DNA of 64,000 nt from Magnetospirillum sp. UT-4 (GCF_902729435.1 NZ_CACVCG010000046.1:62001-126000), one strand, 5' to 3'; numbered from the stretch's first letter, positions 48,797 through 57,742 are shown. The notes: generated from the letters alone by a model not told the origin. Made by a program: numbers and translations.

Positions 48797-49399
48797 ATGC
48801 CGTCGCCCATCGACTTCTATTTCGACTTCTCGTCGCCCTATTCCTACTTCGCCAGCTTCATGGTCGATCTGCTGGCCGACCAGCATGGCCGCAGCTGCGT
48901 CTGGAAGCCGATCCTGCTGGGGCCGGCCTTCAAGGCCTCGGGCAACCTGCCGCTGGCCGAGCAGCCGCTGAAGGGCGACTACGCCCGCCACGACTGGGAG
49001 CGCATCGCCCGCCTGATGGGCGTGCCCTACCGCCTGCCCGAGCCGTTCCCGGTGTCCACGCTCACCGCCGCGCGGGCCTTCTGGTGCCTGGAGGAGGCGG
49101 ATTCAGGCGCCGCCCGCGCCTTCGCCGAAGCGGTCTTCGCCGCCTATTTCGCCGCGGGGCGCGACATCTCGCGGCCCGAGGTGGTCGGCGCGGTGGCGGG
49201 CGAGATGGGCATCGACGCCGAGGCCCTGCTGGCCGCCGCCGCCACCGACCGGGCCAAGGCGCGGGCGCGGGCCGAGACCGACGACGCCATCGCCCGCGGC
49301 GTGTTCGGCGCCCCCTTCCTGTTCGTCGATGGCGAGCCGTTCTGGGGCGGCGACCGGCTGTGGATGGTCCACCAGTGGCTGGAGCGCGGCGGCTGGTAG
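48797..49399 (+). CDS. 2-hydroxychromene-2-carboxylate isomerase-like (DsbA fold)
   Basis: A 200-residue kappa-class GST/DsbA-fold protein: IDFYFDFSSPYSYFAS contains the glutathione-activating Ser, ILLGPAFKASGN and GVFGAPFLFVDGEPFWGGDRL are HCCA isomerase signatures. Members isomerise aromatic breakdown intermediates with glutathione. It lies 20 nt after the SDR stop and could form a small unit with it. Confidence 0.88.
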   Translation: MPSPIDFYFDFSSPYSYFASFMVDLLADQHGRSCVWKPILLGPAFKASGNLPLAEQPLKGDYARHDWERIARLMGVPYRLPEPFPVSTLTAARAFWCLEEADSGAARAFAEAVFAAYFAAGRDISRPEVVGAVAGEMGIDAEALLAAAATDRAKARARAETDDAIARGVFGAPFLFVDGEPFWGGDRLWMVHQWLERGGW

Positions 49400-49480
49400 C
49401 CGGCAGCGGCGGGATTGCACCCGGCCGCCCGGAGGTATAAAGGTGGGTGCCTGTCCCGTTCCTGACCGAGGAGTCCCGCG

Positions 49481-49921
49481 TTGCCCCTGCTGATCGATCT
49501 CAAGCCCGGCGAGAAGGTGATCATCAACGGCGCGGTCCTGGAGAACGCGGGGGCCAACACCAAGCTGCGCATCTGCAACGAATCGGCCATCCTGCGCCAG
49601 AAGGAGATCATGAGCGATTCCGACGCGGCGACGCCGGCGGCGCGGGTCTATTTCTGCCTGCAATGCGCCTACATCTTCCCGGACCGGCGCGACCACTATC
49701 TCCAGCTGTTCGAGCGCTATCTCGCCGATTACGTCCGTGCGTGCCCCTCGGCCACGGAAATCGCCGACGAAGTGCGGTCGGAGGCCGATCTGGGCCACTA
49801 CTACAAGGCGCTCAAGGCGTCGCGCAAGATCATCGCCCACGAGGGCGGGGTGCTTTCGCAGATGCAGGGCGTGGCCGAGGTGGCGACCGCGTCCGGCGAA
49901 GAAAACGAGGCCGGCGGCTGA
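49481..49921 (+). CDS. flbT: Flagellar biosynthesis repressor FlbT
   Basis: A 146-residue protein: LLIDLKPGEKVIINGAVLEN and ILRQKEIM are the FlbT signature, followed by AYIFPDRRDHYLQLFERYLADY. In Caulobacter FlbT binds flagellin mRNA and limits translation until the hook is complete. The start is a TTG with GAGGAG 9 nt upstream. It faces the flgL end of the hook-associated operon, 10 nt apart. A FlaF-like antagonist lies at 17.4 kb. Confidence 0.9.
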   Translation: MPLLIDLKPGEKVIINGAVLENAGANTKLRICNESAILRQKEIMSDSDAATPAARVYFCLQCAYIFPDRRDHYLQLFERYLADYVRACPSATEIADEVRSEADLGHYYKALKASRKIIAHEGGVLSQMQGVAEVATASGEENEAGG

Positions 49922-49931
49922 GGCGCGCGCA

Positions 49932-51479
49932 CTACCCCATATACTTCAGCAGCGACATCTCGCGCACCGTGGCCAACGCCTGGTAGGCCGCCTCCAGCGC
50001 CCGCTGGTCGTCCAGCAGGCGGGTGATCACCTCGGTCTTGTCGACGTTCTCGATGTCGATAATGCGCTGGTCGAGAAAGCCGATATAAGCGTTGTGCTTC
50101 TTGTCCTTGGTGGCGATCAGGTTGGCCAGCACGCCGATGCTGCTGCCGACCTGCGACAGATCGCTGCTTTCCTCCTCGACGGTCAGGCCGGTCGGCAGTT
50201 CGTTGTCGGCCGGGTGGTCGAGGGCGTCCCGGATCAGGAACAGCGCCTGGTCGAGGCGTTCGAAGTGGTGCTCGAGGCCGCCGGCGGTGCCGTACTGGCC
50301 CTGGGCGATGATGGACATGGCCCGGATGGCCTTCTCGAAAGCCGGGTCCGAGGCGTTGACGTTCAGTTCCACCGTGCGGTCGGTATCGACCCGGTGCTTC
50401 ATGGTCAGGGAATCGCCCTTGTACCAGGATTCGGACTGGAGGGTGATGGTGCTGGCCGCCACAGCATCGACCACCTTGTTGCTGGCGATGGTGATGGTGT
50501 CGGGCGGACCGGCGACGATGCTTTCGACTTCGTAGACACCGTCGTTGCTGGCGGACCCCGACACGGTGAAGACCTGGCCTGCCGCAAATCCGGTGGAGAC
50601 GGTGGAGACGATGGTGTCGGCCCCGGGCGCGAAGGTCAGCGTCGAGGCGATGCTGATGGTATCGCCCGGCGGATCGGTGGGATAGCTGAGGGTTGCCGCC
50701 ACCGCCGCCTCGGTGGTCAGCGGGCTGACCTTCAGCGTGGTCCCGCCGGCGCCGATGGTGGCGTCGGCGGTCAGGGTGAAGACCTTGCCGTCGTTGGGTC
50801 CGGCGGCCGAGTCGGAAATGGTGATCTTGCTGCCCTTCTTGAGGTTCAGCGGATTGTCGGTGCTGCTGGTCAGCGACGCGGCGATGATGGTGCCGGTGGC
50901 GGCATCGAATTCGATGTCGCCGGTGGTGGTGTTGGTGGTGTCGAGGTCGAGCAGCGCCCCGGCCCGCGAGGTCGGATAGGTGACCTTGTTGCCGTCGAAG
51001 ATCTCCTGGAAATCGGTGAGGCTGTCGGCGGCGAACCCGACCGGCGCGGTGGAGTTGCGGCCGCCCGAGAACAGGTACTGCCCGTCCACGTCCGAGGACA
51101 GGTAGGAATACATGTCCTGCATCGCGTTCCATGCCCAGGTCTGCAGCGCATCGAAATCCGACTGCGAGCGCGATTCGCTTTCATGGAATTCGTCAAGGCG
51201 ATCGCGGAAGTTCTTCATGGTCTCATGGATGGCGCTCATGGCCGTGTCCGCCGCCTTCAGCCGGGTGGTCGCCAGGGCGTTGTCCGCGAGGAACTGATTG
51301 GCCCGCGCCCGTTCCGCCTCGAAGTTCAGCAGCAGGTTGGTGTCCTTGGCGATGCCGGCGTAATGGGGCGACTTCTTCTCGGTCGCGACCTGGACCTGTT
51401 CCTTGTAGGCGCGCTGCTGGATTTCCATCATGCGGGCCAGATAGGCTTGGCCGGAGCCGTAGGTGCCGATGCGGGTCAT
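49932..51479 (-). CDS. flgL: Flagellar hook-filament junction protein FlgL
   Basis: A 515-residue flagellin-related protein. The N-terminal helices (IGTYGSGQAYLARMMEIQ) and C-terminal helices (VIGVLANLIATKDKKHN-like, AYQALATVREMSLLKYMG) form the D0/D1 core; Lys/Ser/Thr-rich beta domains sit between (about 150-390). FlgL proteins are usually near 300 residues, so about 200 residues of extra surface domain are inserted, with a module also found in FlgK. Starts 13 nt after flgK ends. Confidence 0.92.
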   Translation of the reverse strand: MTRIGTYGSGQAYLARMMEIQQRAYKEQVQVATEKKSPHYAGIAKDTNLLLNFEAERARANQFLADNALATTRLKAADTAMSAIHETMKNFRDRLDEFHESESRSQSDFDALQTWAWNAMQDMYSYLSSDVDGQYLFSGGRNSTAPVGFAADSLTDFQEIFDGNKVTYPTSRAGALLDLDTTNTTTGDIEFDAATGTIIAASLTSSTDNPLNLKKGSKITISDSAAGPNDGKVFTLTADATIGAGGTTLKVSPLTTEAAVAATLSYPTDPPGDTISIASTLTFAPGADTIVSTVSTGFAAGQVFTVSGSASNDGVYEVESIVAGPPDTITIASNKVVDAVAASTITLQSESWYKGDSLTMKHRVDTDRTVELNVNASDPAFEKAIRAMSIIAQGQYGTAGGLEHHFERLDQALFLIRDALDHPADNELPTGLTVEEESSDLSQVGSSIGVLANLIATKDKKHNAYIGFLDQRIIDIENVDKTEVITRLLDDQRALEAAYQALATVREMSLLKYMG

Positions 51480-51492
51480 GGCGCGGACTCCC

Positions 51493-54309
51493 TTACTTGA
51501 TCATCGAGGTCAGAACTTCCAGCATTTCCTGCAGCACCGTGATGACCTTGGCCGATGCCGAATAGGCCTGCTGGAAGTCGATCATGGCAGCCACTTCCTC
51601 GTCCATGTTGACGCCGCTGAAGGAAGTGTATTGGAAATCGAGGGCCTGGTTCAACTTGCTCTGATATTGGTACTGATCCGCCGAGTGGTTGGCCTGGGTC
51701 GAGACGATGCCGATGGCGGCGGCGGCATATTGCGAGAAGCTGTAGCTTCCCGCAAAGACGTCGCCGGCGGTTTCCATGGCGGCCCGGTCGCTCATGGCCG
51801 CCGCCAATTGCAGGGCGGTGCTGTTGTCGCCTTCGGACAGGTAGTACTGGCTGATGGTCGAGTTCCACTGCACGGCGCCGCGGCTGACCTTTTCCGGTCC
51901 GCCGAGCAGGTCCTCGCGCACCGCGATCGAATCGGCGGTGTTGCAGGCGCCGCGCTTCAGGCCCAGATCGGACAGCAGGTTCTTGCCCTGGCCGTCCAGG
52001 CTCGACGAGGCGTAAAGCTGGGCGTTGTCGGCATGGACGATGCGCAGGCGGTAGCCGGAGCCTTCGGGCACCGCCGCCGCCAGGATGCGCTGGCGCCCGG
52101 TGATGTCGAGCACGGTATCGAGGGTGCTGCTGCTGCCCGAGATGGCGCCGCCCGACACCGAAACCGTCAGTTCCTCACCGCGGGTGTCGAGCAGGCGCAG
52201 GCGATAGGACGTTCCTTCCTGCACCACCGATGCCGAGACGCTGGACTGGGTCAGGGTGCCGGCGATCTCCTCCAGCGTCAGCGCGCCGGCTGCGAAAGTC
52301 ACCGGCGTGTAGATGTTGCCGCTGGAATCGGCGACCGTGAAGGTGGCGGCCGAGGTCAGGGTCCACGAGGCGTTGGCGGCGGTGAGCGGCGCCGATTCGT
52401 TGACGTGGCCGTAGCGGTTGATGGTGTCGGCGATGTCCTGCAGGGTCGAGCCCTGCGCGATCGACATGGTGATGCCGATCTGGCCGGTCTCGTCGTAGAT
52501 GCTGAGGTCGCGGGTCTGCGGCGCCACGTATTTCGACGTTTTGATGCTGGAATCCAGGACCGACTGCGGAATTTCGGTGACGAAGAAATCGTTCAGCCCG
52601 AAGAAATTGGCGAAACCCGTGATGGTCTGGTCGGCAGCGCCGTCGCCGTTGACGTCGAAGGTGATGGAGACGTCCTCGGCATCGGAGCCGGCGGCGGTGG
52701 CGGTCTGGTCGCGGAATACCAGCGAGACCGCGGTGTCGCCCACGTCGATCTCCAGCTTGCCCTCGGAATTGAGGTTCACCGAGGCCGAGCTGTAGCCCTG
52801 CGACTTCAGCCACGATTCCACATGGGCGGTGACCGAGTTGATGCTCCAGTCGCCGTGGCTGGTGCGGTTGTCGAAATCGGTGATCGACCGGTTGGAGCCC
52901 GGCGTGCCGCCGTAAGCCACCTGGTAGTCGATCTGCATGATGGTGTCGAGGGTGGTGCGGAACAGCTCGTTGCCCGAGGTGTCGAAGGTGACGATGGCGA
53001 CGTCGTCGCCGGCGGCCAGCTGCATGGTCTGCGGCGTGCTGACCTTCTCGACGGTGATCGAGGCGGTGCTGGTGAAGGCGGTCACCCGGTAGGTGCCATT
53101 GTTCTGGGTATCCTCGGCGCTGTCGATGCTGAACAGCGATCCGACGCCGAACGAGGCGGCGGGGAAGGTGCCGGCGGCGGCGGTCATGGTGGCGCGCCAC
53201 GGATAGGTGGCGTCGGCGGCGATGACCAGGTTGCCCGGGGTTGCGCTGGTGCCGTTGTAGTACAGGCTCGCGCTGTCATCGTCGGCATTGGGGACGATGC
53301 TGGGCTGCTTGGCGAAGACGCGGGTGCCGGTGTAGGTGTCGGAGACGGCCGGCATCGCGGTGCCGCGGTTGTGCACCTGGTTCACCACCTCCTTCATCTG
53401 CACCGCCAGCTCGTCCAGCGTGGCCTGCAGGTTGGGGATCACCGTGTCGCGCATTTCGATATAGGCGACGATCTTGCCGCTGCGGATGTCGCCGCTGAGG
53501 TCGTCGTCGCCGCCTTCCACCGCGATCTTGCCGAAATGGCCGCCGGCCTGGGTCATCCACGCTTGCGCGGTGGTGGTGGCCGAGTAGTCGAGGTGCTGAG
53601 GTTCGTTGTCCAGCAGCATCTGGCCGGAATTGGTGTAGACCAGCACCGAGCCGTCGTTGCGCTTGAAATACTGGATGTCGATGTACTGGGCCAGCTCGGT
53701 CAGCGCGCGGTCGCGCTGGTCCTCGAGGTCGGCGGTGCCGGTGGCGATGGCCGAATTCTTCACGACCTTCTGGTTGAGGTCGAAGATGTTGTCGAGCTGC
53801 TCGTTGATCAGGTCGACATGCCGCTCGATCTCGCGGTCGGCGTTCAGGCGCAGCAGCTGCAGCTGTTCGGTCATGCTGCCCAGCAGGTCGGCGACGTCCT
53901 GGCCGGTCTGCACCGCGGTCCAGTGCACCGACGGCTTCTTGACGTCGGCGCCCAGCAGCTCGAACGACGCCGACAGGTCCGAAAGCTTGTGGGCGATGGA
54001 ATTGTCGTCGGCCACCTCGCCGAACAGGTCGTCGATGCGTGGGTAGTATTCCTGCTCCACCTCCAGCTTGCCCAGGTTGGATTCCTGGCGCCGGATGTCC
54101 TTCAGCAGGCCCTCGTTGACCATGCGGGAAACCGAACCCACCTGGACGCCGGCGCCGACGCCCGCCAGCACCCGCGATTCCTGGTTCATCACCTTGCGGG
54201 TGTAGCCCTCGGTATTGAGGTTGCTCACGTTCTGGGCGATCACGTCCAGTCCGCGCTGGCCGGTCATCAGCCCCGAAAGGGCGGTATTCAGTCCGAGTGT
54301 GAGCGACAT
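51493..54309 (-). CDS. flgK: Flagellar hook-associated protein FlgK
   Basis: A 938-residue hook-associated protein 1. NTALSGLMTGQRGLDVIAQN and VSNLNTEGYTRKVM are the rod-protein N-terminal motif, and NMDEEVAAMIDFQQAYSASA with VLQEMLEVLTSMIK the C-terminal one. E. coli FlgK has 547 residues, so the central surface region is greatly enlarged with Ser/Thr/Ala-rich beta domains. It joins hook to filament outside the cell. GGAGTCGCACC precedes the ATG. Next to its chaperone gene upstream. Confidence 0.95.
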   Translation of the reverse strand: MSLTLGLNTALSGLMTGQRGLDVIAQNVSNLNTEGYTRKVMNQESRVLAGVGAGVQVGSVSRMVNEGLLKDIRRQESNLGKLEVEQEYYPRIDDLFGEVADDNSIAHKLSDLSASFELLGADVKKPSVHWTAVQTGQDVADLLGSMTEQLQLLRLNADREIERHVDLINEQLDNIFDLNQKVVKNSAIATGTADLEDQRDRALTELAQYIDIQYFKRNDGSVLVYTNSGQMLLDNEPQHLDYSATTTAQAWMTQAGGHFGKIAVEGGDDDLSGDIRSGKIVAYIEMRDTVIPNLQATLDELAVQMKEVVNQVHNRGTAMPAVSDTYTGTRVFAKQPSIVPNADDDSASLYYNGTSATPGNLVIAADATYPWRATMTAAAGTFPAASFGVGSLFSIDSAEDTQNNGTYRVTAFTSTASITVEKVSTPQTMQLAAGDDVAIVTFDTSGNELFRTTLDTIMQIDYQVAYGGTPGSNRSITDFDNRTSHGDWSINSVTAHVESWLKSQGYSSASVNLNSEGKLEIDVGDTAVSLVFRDQTATAAGSDAEDVSITFDVNGDGAADQTITGFANFFGLNDFFVTEIPQSVLDSSIKTSKYVAPQTRDLSIYDETGQIGITMSIAQGSTLQDIADTINRYGHVNESAPLTAANASWTLTSAATFTVADSSGNIYTPVTFAAGALTLEEIAGTLTQSSVSASVVQEGTSYRLRLLDTRGEELTVSVSGGAISGSSSTLDTVLDITGRQRILAAAVPEGSGYRLRIVHADNAQLYASSSLDGQGKNLLSDLGLKRGACNTADSIAVREDLLGGPEKVSRGAVQWNSTISQYYLSEGDNSTALQLAAAMSDRAAMETAGDVFAGSYSFSQYAAAAIGIVSTQANHSADQYQYQSKLNQALDFQYTSFSGVNMDEEVAAMIDFQQAYSASAKVITVLQEMLEVLTSMIK

Positions 54310-54333
54310 GGTGCGACTCCCGCCGTTCTGGCG

Positions 54334-54771
54334 TCAGAGGGACTTGTTGAAGGACAGCGAGTTGTTGTCGCCGGCGACCTGGTTTTCGAAGGCGCCGGCG
54401 CGGCCGTAATGGGTGGTGTTGGTGGAGGTCTGCTTCACCGCCGAGACCACCGCGTCCATGAACATCTGGGTGGCTTCCATTTCGGCCTTCAGGCGCCGCG
54501 CATTCTCCTCGACCAGCCCCTTGAGGCGATGGCCCAGGCCGTGCAGCTCTTCCTTCTGGTCGTCTTCCAGGGCATCGGCGAGCTCGGGCTTGTGCGCCAT
54601 GGGGGCGACGGCCTGCTCGTAGATGCGGGCCAGCGCCGCCTTGTTCTCGGCCAGCTCGCGCACGGTGCGCGAATCATGGCGGGCCAGCGCGTCGTTCTCG
54701 AACTCGATGAGGTCGCACAGATTGGTGCAGGCCCACACGATGTCGTCATACGAAAGGGCGGTGGCGGACAT
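54334..54771 (-). CDS. flgN: FlgN-type flagellar export chaperone
   Basis: A 145-residue helical protein: DIVWACTNLCDLIEFENDALARHD and LAENKAALARIYEQAVAP show the FlgN heptad pattern, and position immediately before flgK fits its role as cytosolic chaperone of FlgK and FlgL. It starts 3 nt after the cheL stop. Sequence conservation of this family is low, so the call leans on context. Confidence 0.75.
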   Translation of the reverse strand: MSATALSYDDIVWACTNLCDLIEFENDALARHDSRTVRELAENKAALARIYEQAVAPMAHKPELADALEDDQKEELHGLGHRLKGLVEENARRLKAEMEATQMFMDAVVSAVKQTSTNTTHYGRAGAFENQVAGDNNSLSFNKSL

Positions 54772-54774
54772 GCC

Positions 54775-55092
54775 TCAAACCTCCTGATTGGCGAGCAGGG
54801 CGCGGGTGACCTGGTCGGCCAGGCCGATCCCGTTGCCGCGGGCGGCAACCATCTTACCGTACTCCTCGAGCAGCAGCGGGCGGAACATGGCTTCGGCATG
54901 GCCGCCGCCGAACATGCCGCCGTTCTCGTCCACCCCGGTGAACATGTGCTGCATCATCTGGGTGACGAACATCGCTTCGAACTTCTTGGCGACTTCGCGG
55001 GCCTGCTGCGGATCCGAGACCTTCGGCGCCACCTGCTTGGGCGCCAGCAGGGCGTTCTGCGCCTGGTCGAGCTGGGTGGTGGCGGCGTCCAT
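54775..55092 (-). CDS. cheL: Rod-binding protein (FlgJ N-terminal/CheL-like)
   Basis: A 105-residue protein: QQAREVAKKFEAMFVTQMMQ and MFRPLLLEEYGKMVA form the rod-binding domain equal to the FlgJ N-terminus, without the muramidase part, as in alphaproteobacterial CheL. The ATG at 55092 overlaps the flgI stop (TGATG). It helps rod assembly in the periplasm. Confidence 0.85.
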   Translation of the reverse strand: MDAATTQLDQAQNALLAPKQVAPKVSDPQQAREVAKKFEAMFVTQMMQHMFTGVDENGGMFGGGHAEAMFRPLLLEEYGKMVAARGNGIGLADQVTRALLANQEV

Positions 55093-56279
55093 CACATCAC
55101 CTCGATGTCGGCTTGCAGGGCGCCGGCCGCCTTGATCGCCTGCAGGATGGCGATCATGTCGCGGGGGCCGATGCCGAGGGCGTTGAGGCCGTTGACCAGT
55201 TCCTGCAGGGTGACGCCGTGGGGCACCACCGTCAGCTTCTTCTGGCCGGTCTCCTCGACCTCGATGTCGGTGCGGTTGACCACTTCGGTGGAGCCGGTGG
55301 TGGAGAACGGCGAGGGCTGCGACACCTGCGGCGTCTCGGTGATGCGGATGGTGAGCGAGCCCTGGGCGATGGCCACCGTGCTGATGCGGACGTTCTCGCC
55401 CATGACGATGGTGCCGGTGCCCTCGTCGATGACGATCTTGGCGATCTGGTCGGGCTCGACCTTCAACTGCTCGATGTCGGTGAGCAGGCCGACCACGTTG
55501 CCGCGGTAGTCGTTGGGGACCGCCACCTGGACGGTGCCGGGATCCACGGGGCGCGACACTTCCTGGCCGAGGAAGGCGTTGATGGCCTGCGACACCCGGC
55601 GCGAGGTGGTGAAGTCGGGATTGCGCAGGCTGACCTTGACGCTTTCCATGTGCGACATCTCGAACGGCAGCTCGCGTTCGACGATGGCCCCGTTGGCGAT
55701 CTTGCCGGCGGTGGGATTGTTCTTCTGGATGGTGGTCTGGCCGTTGGTGGCGCTTGCCGCGCCGCCGGCCTTCAGGCCGACGCCGGCCAGGCCGCCCTGG
55801 GCCACCGCATAGACCTCGCCATCGGCGCCGACCAGCGGGGTGACCAGCAAGGTGCCGCCCGACAGGCTGGAGGAATCGCCCAGCGCCGAGACCGAGACAT
55901 CGACCTTGGTGCCCTGGCGGGCGAAGGGCGGCAGCACCGCGGTGACCATCACCGCGGCGACGTTCTTGGGCTTGACGGTGGCGATGGTGCCGCCCTGCTC
56001 GCGGATGTTGACGCCCAGGCGCTCCAGCATGCCGACCAGCGATTCCTTGGTGAACGGCGCGTTGGTCAGGTCGTCGCCGGTGCCCGACAGGCCGACCACG
56101 ATGCCGTAGCCGACCAGCAGGTTGTCGCGGACCCCCTCGAATTCGGCGATGTCCTTGATGCGCGACGCGCCGAACGCGGTCTGCGGCATCAGCGCGATGG
56201 TCGCGGCGACCAGGCCTGCGGCCAGCACGAAGGCTCGCATTCCGGTGGCAAGGGCGACGGCGGTGGCGGTTCGGATCAT
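55092..56279 (-). CDS. flgI: Flagellar P-ring protein FlgI
   Basis: A 395-residue periplasmic protein with an N-terminal signal (AFVLAAGLVAATIALMPQTAFG, cleavage after about residue 37). SRIKDIAEFEGVRDNLLVGYGIVVGLSGTGD-type start, VNIREQGGTIATVKPKNVAAVMVTA and VVPHGVTLQELVNGLNALGIGPRDMIAILQAIKAAGAL-type end are FlgI signatures. It forms the bushing around the rod in peptidoglycan. First gene of the flgI-cheL-flgN-flgK-flgL operon, divergent from fliX as in Caulobacter. Confidence 0.96.
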   Translation of the reverse strand: MIRTATAVALATGMRAFVLAAGLVAATIALMPQTAFGASRIKDIAEFEGVRDNLLVGYGIVVGLSGTGDDLTNAPFTKESLVGMLERLGVNIREQGGTIATVKPKNVAAVMVTAVLPPFARQGTKVDVSVSALGDSSSLSGGTLLVTPLVGADGEVYAVAQGGLAGVGLKAGGAASATNGQTTIQKNNPTAGKIANGAIVERELPFEMSHMESVKVSLRNPDFTTSRRVSQAINAFLGQEVSRPVDPGTVQVAVPNDYRGNVVGLLTDIEQLKVEPDQIAKIVIDEGTGTIVMGENVRISTVAIAQGSLTIRITETPQVSQPSPFSTTGSTEVVNRTDIEVEETGQKKLTVVPHGVTLQELVNGLNALGIGPRDMIAILQAIKAAGALQADIEVM

Positions 56280-56324
56280 GGCGTCCTCTGGGCGCAGGCC
56301 TGGATCGATATTCGGCAACCCCGT

Positions 56325-56340
56325 TGCGAGGGCCGTGCCA
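56325..56340 (-). promoter_or_regulatory. Putative sigma-54 promoter of the flgI operon
   Basis: On the minus strand TGGCACG-GCCC-TCGCA matches the -24/-12 consensus TGGCACG-N4-TTGCW with one change (TCGC for TTGC) and the correct spacing. It ends 46 nt before the flgI start. Class III/II flagellar operons of alphaproteobacteria are commonly sigma-54 dependent. Confidence 0.7.
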
Positions 56341-56533
56341 GTTGGCAAAATACAGTTAAAACAGTTAATTAGCCGTATGCGAGACGGGCATCGCGGCGTT
56401 TCCCCCCGGCAGAAACCGCCGCCACCGGGCAATTCCTGCCGGGCTTCGGCGTCGCCGAAATAGCGGCTTTCGCCCCCGCGCCCCAACGGCTAGAATGCCC
56501 AGGCACTTTGCAGACCTGGACATCGTAGGCGGC

Positions 56534-56968
56534 ATGAAGGTTTCCGGCGTCGGGTCGGGTTCCCCGGTCGGGGGCACGCGGCGAGCCGACAAGACTGACG
56601 GCAAGAAGGGCGAGTTCAAGCAGGCGCTCGTCGATGCCATGGATTCCATGGAGGAGGTGCACGCCGCCGAGGCGCCCTCCGCCCTGGGCGCCATGGATGC
56701 CGTGCTGTTGGTCCAGTCGGTGGGCGACGCCCCCGAGCGCGAGGCCCGCCAGCGCATGATCCGTCACGGCGAACACATCCTCGACCGGCTCGAAGACATC
56801 CGCCACGGGCTGCTGCTCGGCACCGTGCCCGAATCCAAGCTGGTCGAGCTGGCCCAGATGGTGCGCAACCGCCGCGACACCTGCACCGATCCCCGCCTGG
56901 CCGCGCTGCTGGACGAAATCGAACTGCGCGCCGAAGTCGAGATCGCCAAGTTGTCGCGCGGGCGTTGA
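56534..56968 (+). CDS. fliX: Flagellar assembly regulator FliX
   Basis: A 144-residue protein: MKVSGVGSGSPVGGTRRADK is the FliX N-terminus, followed by FKQALVDAMD, VLLVQSVGDAPEREARQRMIRHGEHILDRLEDIRHGLLLGT-type helices. In Caulobacter FliX couples flagellar assembly to FlbD-activated transcription. ATG 56534 is preferred to one 39 nt upstream because the family starts there. Divergent from flgI. Confidence 0.9.
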   Translation: MKVSGVGSGSPVGGTRRADKTDGKKGEFKQALVDAMDSMEEVHAAEAPSALGAMDAVLLVQSVGDAPEREARQRMIRHGEHILDRLEDIRHGLLLGTVPESKLVELAQMVRNRRDTCTDPRLAALLDEIELRAEVEIAKLSRGR

Positions 56969-57095
56969 CGGATCCTGTGGTGGCGTCCCGCCACGGCGGC
57001 ACGTCTCCCCTTGCGGCATCCCGGCCCTCCCCATATATTCCGACGCAAAATTTGAATGCTGCGCGAATCCTCGCGCGACCAAGTTGGGGGAGCGG

Positions 57096-57512
57096 ATGAC
57101 CGTCACTCTGCCGCCGGATTACCGCCCGTCCGAGGACGAGCCCTTCATGAACGAGGTCATGAAGGAGTATTTCCGACAGAAGCTGCTGGCCTGGCGGGAC
57201 GAACTGCTGCGCGAGTCCGACGAGACGCTGGCCCATCTCCAGGAAGGCGGCCTGCAGGAACCCGATATCGCCGATCGCGCCTCGGCCGAGGCCGACCGCG
57301 CCCTGGAACTGCGCACCCGCGACCGCGAACGCAAGCTGATCGCCAAGATCGACGCCGCGCTCGAGCGGGTCGCCGACGGCACCTACGGCTTCTGCGAGGA
57401 GACCGGCGAGCCGATCACCATCCGCCGGCTGGAAGCCCGCCCCATCGCGACGCTGTCCATCGAGGCGCAGGAACGCCACGAGCGGCTCGAACGCACCCAC
57501 CGCGAAGACTAG
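57096..57512 (+). CDS. dksA: RNA polymerase-binding transcription factor DksA
   Basis: A 138-residue DksA: a coiled coil (YFRQKLLAWRDELLRESDETL) with the tip region DIADRASAEADRALELRTRDR, then GTYGFCEETGEPITIRRLEARPIATLSIEAQERHE. Only one of the four zinc-finger cysteines (GFC) remains, as in zinc-independent DksA forms. It alters RNA polymerase kinetics with ppGpp. GGGGGAG lies 4 nt before ATG 57096, which decides it over an upstream TTG. Confidence 0.94.
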   Translation: MTVTLPPDYRPSEDEPFMNEVMKEYFRQKLLAWRDELLRESDETLAHLQEGGLQEPDIADRASAEADRALELRTRDRERKLIAKIDAALERVADGTYGFCEETGEPITIRRLEARPIATLSIEAQERHERLERTHRED

Positions 57513-57573
57513 AGCCGGATGCTATCAGGTTGAATCGCGAGGCGATCCAACCTGATAGCTGAATCCGCCTCTA
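57511..57573. repeat. REP-like hairpin 1 after dksA
   Basis: Arms GCTATCAGGTTGAATCGC (57521-57538) and GCGATCCAACCTGATAGC (57542-57559) pair with one mismatch around a GAG loop; outer AGAGCCGGAT and ATCCGCCTCT extend it. It may terminate dksA transcription. Confidence 0.85.
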
Positions 57574-57583
57574 AATCAATAAA

Positions 57584-57649
57584 TTAGAGTGCGATTCAGA
57601 CATTAGGTCGGCGCACCCCGTGCGCCGACCTAATGTCATCGCGCTCTAA
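57584..57649. repeat. REP-like hairpin 2 after dksA
   Basis: Perfect 18-bp arms GACATTAGGTCGGCGCAC (57599-57616) and GTGCGCCGACCTAATGTC (57620-57637), CCC loop, extended by TTAGAGTGCGAT / ATCGCGCTCTAA with one mismatch and a 3-nt bulge. It pairs with hairpin 1 as a two-unit palindromic block. Confidence 0.9.
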
Positions 57650-57677
57650 GCCAGAAAACAACCCACCGGTAGTAATT

Positions 57678-57708
57678 CAACCGCGCCCGCCATCAGCGGG
57701 CGCGGTTG
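57678..57708 (+). terminator. GC hairpin, possible terminator
   Basis: Perfect 13-bp arms CAACCGCGCCCGC / GCGGGCGCGGTTG around CATCA, followed by CTTGCGTTATTACG. A weak T run follows on the plus strand. On the minus strand AATTACTACC follows. It closes the palindrome-rich 57513-57820 gap. Confidence 0.55.
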
Positions 57709-57742
57709 CTTGCGTTATTACGTTCATAGAGATTCTAACGTA

